From Deltaproteobacteria bacterium (GTDB lineage: Bacteria > Myxococcota_A > UBA796 > UBA9615): a stretch of 39,320 nucleotides of DNA. Of the stretch, positions 34,890 through 39,320 are shown one piece after another. Position numbers and translations under genes: made by a program. The DNA lies in NCBI GenBank assembly GCA_023954745.1, contig JAGSHC010000028.1, forward strand, positions 1 to 39,320, read 5' to 3'. Numbering within the stretch: position 1 is the first letter of the stretch; each line of letters starts with the position of its first letter. Under the pieces are notes generated by a model. The model had not been told where the DNA came from. It ran no database searches and saw only the letters and a list, made by a program, of their open reading frames with translations.

Positions 34890-35889
34890 GGTCCCAGTCC
34901 TCGTCTGGCCAGACGGCGACGGCGGCGTCCTTCATGCCACCCCGCCACATGCTGCGGCCCATCCCGTTGGTGTTGATGGCCCATCCGAGTCCGCCTCGGG
35001 GGCCCACGGCGATGACGCCACCCTGGTTCGGGCCGAAGTGTTTCTCCAGTAGCTCGACCGCCTCTTGGCAGGCCCGCTCGGGATCCCCGTGGGACTCGAT
35101 GCGGTCGATGACGTGCTTGCAGATCATCACGCGCATCAGGGACTCGCCGGTGCCCGTGGCCACCGAGGCGCCCGCCGCGTCGACAGCCCAGAACCCGGCT
35201 CCCGGCAGGGGGGAGTCTCCCACTCGACCAGGCATCTTCAGCCAAATTCCGCCGGTGGACACGGCGGCGGCCACGCCACCGGCGCTGTCGAAGGCGACGG
35301 CACCGACGGTGTCGTGGTCGTCTCCCACTGGGTCGTGACGGACCTCGTCCTCCTGGTCCCCGAGGACCCCGCCGAGCTCCGCGAGACCCTGCTCGAGGGT
35401 CTTCCCCGCCGCACGGGCCTTCAGTCGCGCACGCTTGCCCTCCCACTCCGCGAGGCGAGACGGGGGAGGGAAGTTCTCGCGGAGCGCAAAGCCCTGCTCG
35501 CGAGCAAAGGCCAGAGCGCCGTCAGCGGCGAGCATGCAGTGGGGGGTGCGATCCATGACCGCCCTGGAGAGTTCGACGGGGTTGGCCACTGACGTGATGC
35601 TCGCCACGGCGCCGATGCCTCGGTCCGAGCCCCGCATCACTGCTGCGTCCATCTCCACGGTCCCTGCGCTGGTCAGGCAGGAGCCGAGCCCGGCGTTGAA
35701 GGTGCCGCCGTTCTCCATGTCGACCACCGCGGCGATGGCGGCGTCCATTGCGCTGCCGCCTGCCTCGAGGATGGCGCGGCCAGCGGAGGCCGCAGACCGG
35801 AGGCCATCCCGATAGCGGGTTTCACGCTCGGGGGTCATCCCGCGCATCGCGCCGGCGCCGCCATGGACGAGGACAGAGGGAGTCTTCAC
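34879..35889 (-). CDS. Isoaspartyl peptidase/L-asparaginase (Ntn-hydrolase)
   Basis: This 336-aa protein is made as an inactive precursor that cleaves itself to expose a catalytic Thr. That Thr is T194 in DHDTVGAVAFD, with the usual preceding Gly replaced by Asp. Other family motifs are VLVHGGAGAM at the N-terminus, GTFNAGLGSCLT, GRVGDSPLPGAGFWA and ATGTGESLMR. It removes beta-aspartyl links from damaged proteins and can hydrolyse asparagine. The protein is cytoplasmic. GTG 35889 has TACAGT 7 nt upstream and no Shine-Dalgarno. It overlaps the alpha/beta-hydrolase gene by 11 nt. Confidence 0.9.
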   Translation of the reverse strand: MKTPSVLVHGGAGAMRGMTPERETRYRDGLRSAASAGRAILEAGGSAMDAAIAAVVDMENGGTFNAGLGSCLTSAGTVEMDAAVMRGSDRGIGAVASITSVANPVELSRAVMDRTPHCMLAADGALAFAREQGFALRENFPPPSRLAEWEGKRARLKARAAGKTLEQGLAELGGVLGDQEDEVRHDPVGDDHDTVGAVAFDSAGGVAAAVSTGGIWLKMPGRVGDSPLPGAGFWAVDAAGASVATGTGESLMRVMICKHVIDRIESHGDPERACQEAVELLEKHFGPNQGGVIAVGPRGGLGWAINTNGMGRSMWRGGMKDAAVAVWPDEDWDRAR

Positions 35890-35957
35890 GGCGCGGACTG
35901 TAGCCCGCCGGTCCGCTCAGCTTCTGGGAAGGGCGCCGCGGCGGCTCTCTTCGCCGC

Positions 35958-36875
35958 TCAGTCGCACCACGCGGGCAGCTCGGTGGGGAGCCCGTTGGCC
36001 CAGGGACTGAGGTCGCCTCGGTCGTGGTCGGCAAAGAAGCGGCTGATCATGTCGACGGCTTCGGCGGGGGGCAGATGACCCCCTCCGTGGTCGCACGCAA
36101 CGGTGAAGTGTCCATCCTCGTCGAGCATGTCGAGGAACTCCAGGCTGGCGCCGTGGAAGTCGTAGCCTCCGTATGTGTCCGAGGGTCCACCCCAGCTCAC
36201 GAGCACGGGGAGGTTGGTGTCGGGAGCGCGGTAGCTCGCCGCGAAGGCTCCGCCGGAGAAGGGGGCCGTGGCAGCCAGGTCGGCTGCGCGGTGCATGGTG
36301 AGGAAGGTGGTCATCAGTCCCCCCGCGCTCATGCCAGTGGAGTAGATCCGGTCTGCGTCGACCCCGTACTCCTCCCACAAGCAGGGAAGCACTGCGTCGA
36401 AGAGGGCGAGGTCGACATTGCCAGCCCCAGCGCTGTTGAAGTCCCACTCGAACTGGAGCCCCGAGCTCTCGGGCGCGACGATGATGTAGCCCTCGTCGGC
36501 GAGGGAGCGCACCCCCATCCAATCCAGGGTCTGCGAGGCAGTGCCCCCGAGCCAGTGCCACGCGAAGACCACCGGAGCACCCTCGGGATCGTCCGGCAGC
36601 TCAATCTCCAGGGTGCGCGAGGTCGACCCCACGCTCATCGTCATGGTGCCCGTCTGGAACGAGGTGCAGTCCACTGCCTCCCCAAAGGGGTTTCCCTCGT
36701 CCGTAGCGTCGTCGTCGTCCGTAGCGTCGTCGTCGTCCGTAGCGTCGTCGTCGTTAGCCGCGTCGTCGTCGTTCGCCGCGTCGTCGTCGTCGGAGCCCCC
36801 GCGGGTTCCTGACAAGGGCTGGCAGCCGACAGCGAGGGTGAGCAGGGTCAAGAGCGGCAAGGTCCAAAGGCGCAT
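35958..36875 (-). CDS. Poly-Asp lipoprotein with a PHB-depolymerase/LpqC-like esterase domain
   Basis: This 305-aa protein starts at ATG 36875 after GGAGA; a TTG two codons upstream is less likely. It begins MRLWTLPLLTLLTLAVGC (lipobox AVGC), followed by a long acidic linker (about residues 27-60) made of 6-residue units (DDDDAT, NDDDAA). The esterase domain (70-300) has APVVFAWHWLGG (oxyanion), the nucleophile elbow STGMSAGGLM (Ser about 183), an Asp/Glu-rich segment, and a His near HGGGHLPPAE. It is probably a surface or periplasmic polyester/carboxyl-esterase. It is divergent from the LysR gene, which may control it. Confidence 0.85.
   Translation of the reverse strand: MRLWTLPLLTLLTLAVGCQPLSGTRGGSDDDDAANDDDAANDDDATDDDDATDDDDATDEGNPFGEAVDCTSFQTGTMTMSVGSTSRTLEIELPDDPEGAPVVFAWHWLGGTASQTLDWMGVRSLADEGYIIVAPESSGLQFEWDFNSAGAGNVDLALFDAVLPCLWEEYGVDADRIYSTGMSAGGLMTTFLTMHRAADLAATAPFSGGAFAASYRAPDTNLPVLVSWGGPSDTYGGYDFHGASLEFLDMLDEDGHFTVACDHGGGHLPPAEAVDMISRFFADHDRGDLSPWANGLPTELPAWCD
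36697..36760. repeat. 18-bp in-frame tandem repeat encoding DDDDAT
   Basis: Three nearly identical 18-bp units (GTAGCGTCGTCGTCGTCC on the plus strand), followed by two diverged units, encode the Asp linker of the esterase lipoprotein. The limits are approximate. Such GC-rich triplet arrays are prone to length change. Confidence 0.7.
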
Positions 36876-36973
36876 GAGCAAGTCTCCATTTGCTCTGCAA
36901 GGTGCCCGGTCAAATCTGCACGGTCAACGCACGGATATGCGCCCTACCCGTACGAAATCGATACACTCAGGTC

Positions 36974-37852
36974 ATGTCCCTCGATGTCTACGAAGCGTTC
37001 GTTCAGGTGGTCGAGCAGGGCTCCGTGTCTGCGGCCGCCCGGGTCCTCGGCGTGCCACGCCCCACGGTCAGCCGGCGAGTCGCGCGACTCGAGGAACGTC
37101 TCGGGGAGCGTCTCGTGCGCCGGGGAGCTCGGGAGGTCACGGTGACCCGTGTGGGGAGAACGCTGTACCAGCGCATCCGTGGGCCCATGGACAAGCTGGC
37201 GGCGGCAGAGCGCGAGGTGTTGGACCGATCGGACGCCCCCCGCGGGCTCTTGCGGGTCGCCGTGCCTCCTGCTCTTACCCACTCCCTCACGCCGCTGTGG
37301 GCTCGACTCATGGACAGCTACCCGGAGGTCGAGCTCGAGGTGCTGTCCGAGACTCGCTTCGTCGAGCTGACGGACGAGGGCTTCGATGTGGCCCTTCGTG
37401 GCGGGAGGTCGTCCAATCCCGACCTCGTGCAGCGCAAGCTCATGACGACCCGGGCGGGGCTCTGGGCGGCGCCGAGCTACCTGGCGCGGTTCGGCACTCC
37501 GAGACACGTCCAAGACCTGGCGAGTCACCGGCTTCTGCGCGGATACACGAGTCGCAACGAGCCTCAGAAGCGCTGGCCCCTGGTGGACGGCGGCTCATTC
37601 GCCGTCAGCGGCCCGTTCTCGAGCAACGACACGACCCAGCTTCGCGGCGCCTGCGCTGATGGTCTGGGCATCGCGCTGCTTTCGGAGATCCCGCCGCTGC
37701 ATCCGTCGCTGGTGTCGCTGCTCCCGGAGGTCGGGCTGACGCTGCACCTGCACGTCATCTACCCCGAACGTGCGCTGTTGCCACCACGGGTGAGGGCCTT
37801 CATCGACCTCGCCGTGCCCTTCTTCCAGGGATGGCAGACCCCACGAACTTGA
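36974..37852 (+). CDS. LysR-family transcriptional regulator
   Basis: This 292-aa protein has the LysR winged-helix at residues 2-60 (YEAFVQVVEQGSVSAAARVL, then GVPRPTVSRRVARLEERLG) and an effector domain of two Rossmann-like halves (GLLRVAVPPALTHSLTPLWA; GFDVALRGGR, typical of the CrgA/DsdC-like branch). ATG 36974 is preferred over an upstream start, since the extension is not conserved in style. TACACT lies 6 nt before it. It is divergent from the esterase lipoprotein (98-bp gap), the usual arrangement for a LysR regulator and its target. The effector is unknown. Confidence 0.9.
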   Translation: MSLDVYEAFVQVVEQGSVSAAARVLGVPRPTVSRRVARLEERLGERLVRRGAREVTVTRVGRTLYQRIRGPMDKLAAAEREVLDRSDAPRGLLRVAVPPALTHSLTPLWARLMDSYPEVELEVLSETRFVELTDEGFDVALRGGRSSNPDLVQRKLMTTRAGLWAAPSYLARFGTPRHVQDLASHRLLRGYTSRNEPQKRWPLVDGGSFAVSGPFSSNDTTQLRGACADGLGIALLSEIPPLHPSLVSLLPEVGLTLHLHVIYPERALLPPRVRAFIDLAVPFFQGWQTPRT

Positions 37853-37915
37853 GCGGGTCCCCCGAGGGCCTGCGCTGACGCTCCAACGTGCGCGGCATCC
37901 ACGCCGTGCTGAGGG

Positions 37916-39172
37916 TCACGACTTCTTGAGCAGGTCGCTGAGGATCGCGGCCGCATCGGCCTCGACGTCGTCGAGCACAAAGACCGGGGAGCCGGTGCCG
38001 GCGCTCGGTGGCGGCACGGTGTGGGCTGGAGCGTCGGACCGGGAGAGGGCGCGGTCCAGCGCGGAGCGAGCGGGGGAGCCCTTGCGGCGCAGGGGGCTCA
38101 GCTCAGGGAGGGGGATCCCGTCGGAGGCGGGTGCTTCTTCCGCAGGCTGGGCGCTCTTGCCGGGGGCCTTGCGGCTGGGGATGTGGAAGCTCGATCGGCC
38201 ATGCAGCCACCGTGAGTAGCGCTCGCGGGTGTAGCTCCCCGCCTCGGAGCCAGTCTCCATGACGGACTCGATCCTCTGGAGCTTGCCGCTGCGGATCACG
38301 TTCCGGGCTGCGTCGCTCGCCCGGAGGATGGAGCATTCCGGAACACGAATCCCCAGGTCAGAGCGGAGGGTGAGGTGCTGGCAGACCACCGCCTGGAGCG
38401 AGCCCGCGAGTTGGGCGCGCACGCCGTCCTGGGCATCGGCCGGGAAGGCGCTGATGATGCGGTGCAGGGCCTCGCTGACGGTGGCGCTGTGCACAGTGGT
38501 GAACACGAGGTGGCCCGTCTCGGCCGCGTCCAGGGTGAGGCGCATCGTCTCGGGCCGGCGCATCTCCCCCACCACGATGACGTCGGGGTCTTCACGCAGC
38601 GCATCGAGGAGACCCTGCTCGTAGCTCGGAGTGTCGGCGCCCACCTCCCGCTGGCGAATGAACGCGCGACTGGGGCGATACCAATGCTCGACGGGCTCCT
38701 CGAGGGTGAGGACATGGGCCGAACGGCTGGTGTTCAACTCTTGGACGAGGGCCGCGATGGTGGAGGACTTGCCCGAGCCCGTGGGACCGCTGACGAGGAC
38801 CAGCCCGTGGGGCAGAGACGCGAGCTCGGCGAGGGATGGGTGGAGGTTCAACTGCTCCAGCGTTGCGACGCCGGGGCGCAGAAGGCGCACCGCGAGACCC
38901 ACTCCGCGGCGGGACTGAAGGACGTTGATGCGGCAGCGCACGCCGGCGAGGGCTCGGGAGAGATCGAGAGATCGGTCCGCGAGGAAGCGCTCCCACAACG
39001 CGTCGCCGGCAACCTGGCGTGCCATGGCGCGGGTGTCCTTCGGGGCCAGGGGTCCGGGCTGCACGGTCAGGCGTCCGTCGATGCGGAACGCGGGGGGGAG
39101 ACCGGGCTCGATGTGCAGGTCACTCGCGCCGGCGGCATAGGCCGCCTCGACGAGAGAGGTGAGCGCGCTCAT
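37916..39172 (-). CDS. PilT-like type IV pilus retraction ATPase
   Basis: This 418-aa protein shows the PilT/PilU pattern: GASDLHIEPGLPPAFRIDG (N-terminal PAS-like domain), Walker A GPTGSGKSST at about 128-137, an Asp box (LEEPVEHW), Walker B (DPDVIVVGEMR) and a His box (ETGHLVFTTVHS). It should power pilus retraction and twitching in the cytoplasm. After the ATPase core (about residue 335) there is an extra 80-residue tail rich in Ser, Pro and basic residues, ending VLDDVEADAAAILSDLLKKS, which is unusual for PilT and may bind a regulator. No pilB or pilC is nearby. ATG 39172 has GAGGAG about 7 nt upstream. Confidence 0.9.
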   Translation of the reverse strand: MSALTSLVEAAYAAGASDLHIEPGLPPAFRIDGRLTVQPGPLAPKDTRAMARQVAGDALWERFLADRSLDLSRALAGVRCRINVLQSRRGVGLAVRLLRPGVATLEQLNLHPSLAELASLPHGLVLVSGPTGSGKSSTIAALVQELNTSRSAHVLTLEEPVEHWYRPSRAFIRQREVGADTPSYEQGLLDALREDPDVIVVGEMRRPETMRLTLDAAETGHLVFTTVHSATVSEALHRIISAFPADAQDGVRAQLAGSLQAVVCQHLTLRSDLGIRVPECSILRASDAARNVIRSGKLQRIESVMETGSEAGSYTRERYSRWLHGRSSFHIPSRKAPGKSAQPAEEAPASDGIPLPELSPLRRKGSPARSALDRALSRSDAPAHTVPPPSAGTGSPVFVLDDVEADAAAILSDLLKKS

Positions 39173-39223
39173 GGGATGCTCCTCGGCCTGGATCCGTGGG
39201 AGATGCCGTCTCCCAGTGTCAGG

Positions 39224-39320
39224 CTAGCGGCCTGATGACCCCCGGCCACCGCCACCTGTTCCGCGCCCCCCACCGCCACGTCCGCGACCGCCGCCGCCGC
39301 CTGGACCGCGACCTCCGCCA
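39224..39320 (-). CDS. C-terminus of a Gly/Arg-rich protein (cut by window end)
   Basis: An open minus-strand frame ends with TAG at 39226-39224 and continues beyond the window. The 32 visible codons give a tail rich in Gly and Arg (GGRGPGGGGG, RGRGGGGRGTGGGG, ending GSSGR). Such RGG-like tails end many bacterial RRM-type RNA-binding proteins and DEAD-box helicases, so an RNA-binding protein is plausible, but the identifying domain is outside. The opposite strand reads His/Arg-rich and is less likely. Confidence 0.5.
   Translation of the reverse strand, partial: GGGRGPGGGGGRGRGGGGRGTGGGGRGSSGR

Overview
The window looks like a chromosomal piece of a GC-rich Gram-negative bacterium, most likely a myxobacterium or related former deltaproteobacterium. 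I base this on several sequence features: strong G/C at third codon positions; many secreted lipoproteins with aspartate-rich linkers after the lipobox cysteine; MopE-type DCDG/FPGA repeat proteins; and an AgmX/PglI-type C-terminal domain. No rRNA, tRNA, phage, insertion sequence or CRISPR array was seen. About 37 genes are supported, two of them cut by the window ends.

Layout. 1-8 kb: mostly envelope genes. These are a cut lipoprotein, a Cys-rich poly-Asp lipoprotein, an orphan PqqB-like metallo-beta-lactamase-fold enzyme, a divergent pair of secreted proteins, an EF-hand lipoprotein, a coupled lspA-amidohydrolase pair, a LysM/AgmX-type protein and a small lipoprotein. 8-12 kb: adenosine deaminase, convergent with a large PHP-domain lipoprotein. 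12.0-17.6 kb: a complete ISC iron-sulfur assembly operon (iscS-iscU-iscA-hscB-hscA-fdx-iscX) without iscR. Two matching palindromes lie in front of iscS and iscU, and a cluster of DnaA boxes lies upstream. 17.8-19.0 kb: a DoxX-like protein and a cyclophilin lipoprotein. 19.1-27.0 kb: a six-gene run with a BlaI-like repressor, a minimal BlaR1-like M56 membrane protease, and an outer membrane factor, adaptor and RND pump of the heavy-metal (Cus/Czc) type plus a His-rich lipoprotein. 27.0-27.3 kb: three 74-bp repeats with conserved hairpins. 27.3-39.3 kb: a Gly-rich lipoprotein, a DsrE-like protein, a PH-domain membrane protein, a MopE/vWA adhesin-like lipoprotein, a TPR-thioredoxin protein, an alpha/beta hydrolase overlapping an isoaspartyl peptidase, an esterase lipoprotein divergent from a LysR regulator, a PilT-like ATPase and a cut Gly/Arg-rich protein.

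The best candidate for an undescribed system is the BlaI/M56/RND cluster. The M56 protein has no penicillin-binding sensor. Instead it has a Cys/His cluster in the loop predicted to face the periplasm and a His/Glu-rich tail after the last membrane helix. The repressor gene carries two CTACGAC/GTCGTAG operators, and a third, degenerate copy sits at the start of the efflux genes. This suggests a metal-sensing proteolytic switch that controls metal efflux. A second pattern across the window is a TAnnnT element 5-8 nt before the start codon of many genes that lack a Shine-Dalgarno sequence, which points to widespread leaderless transcripts.
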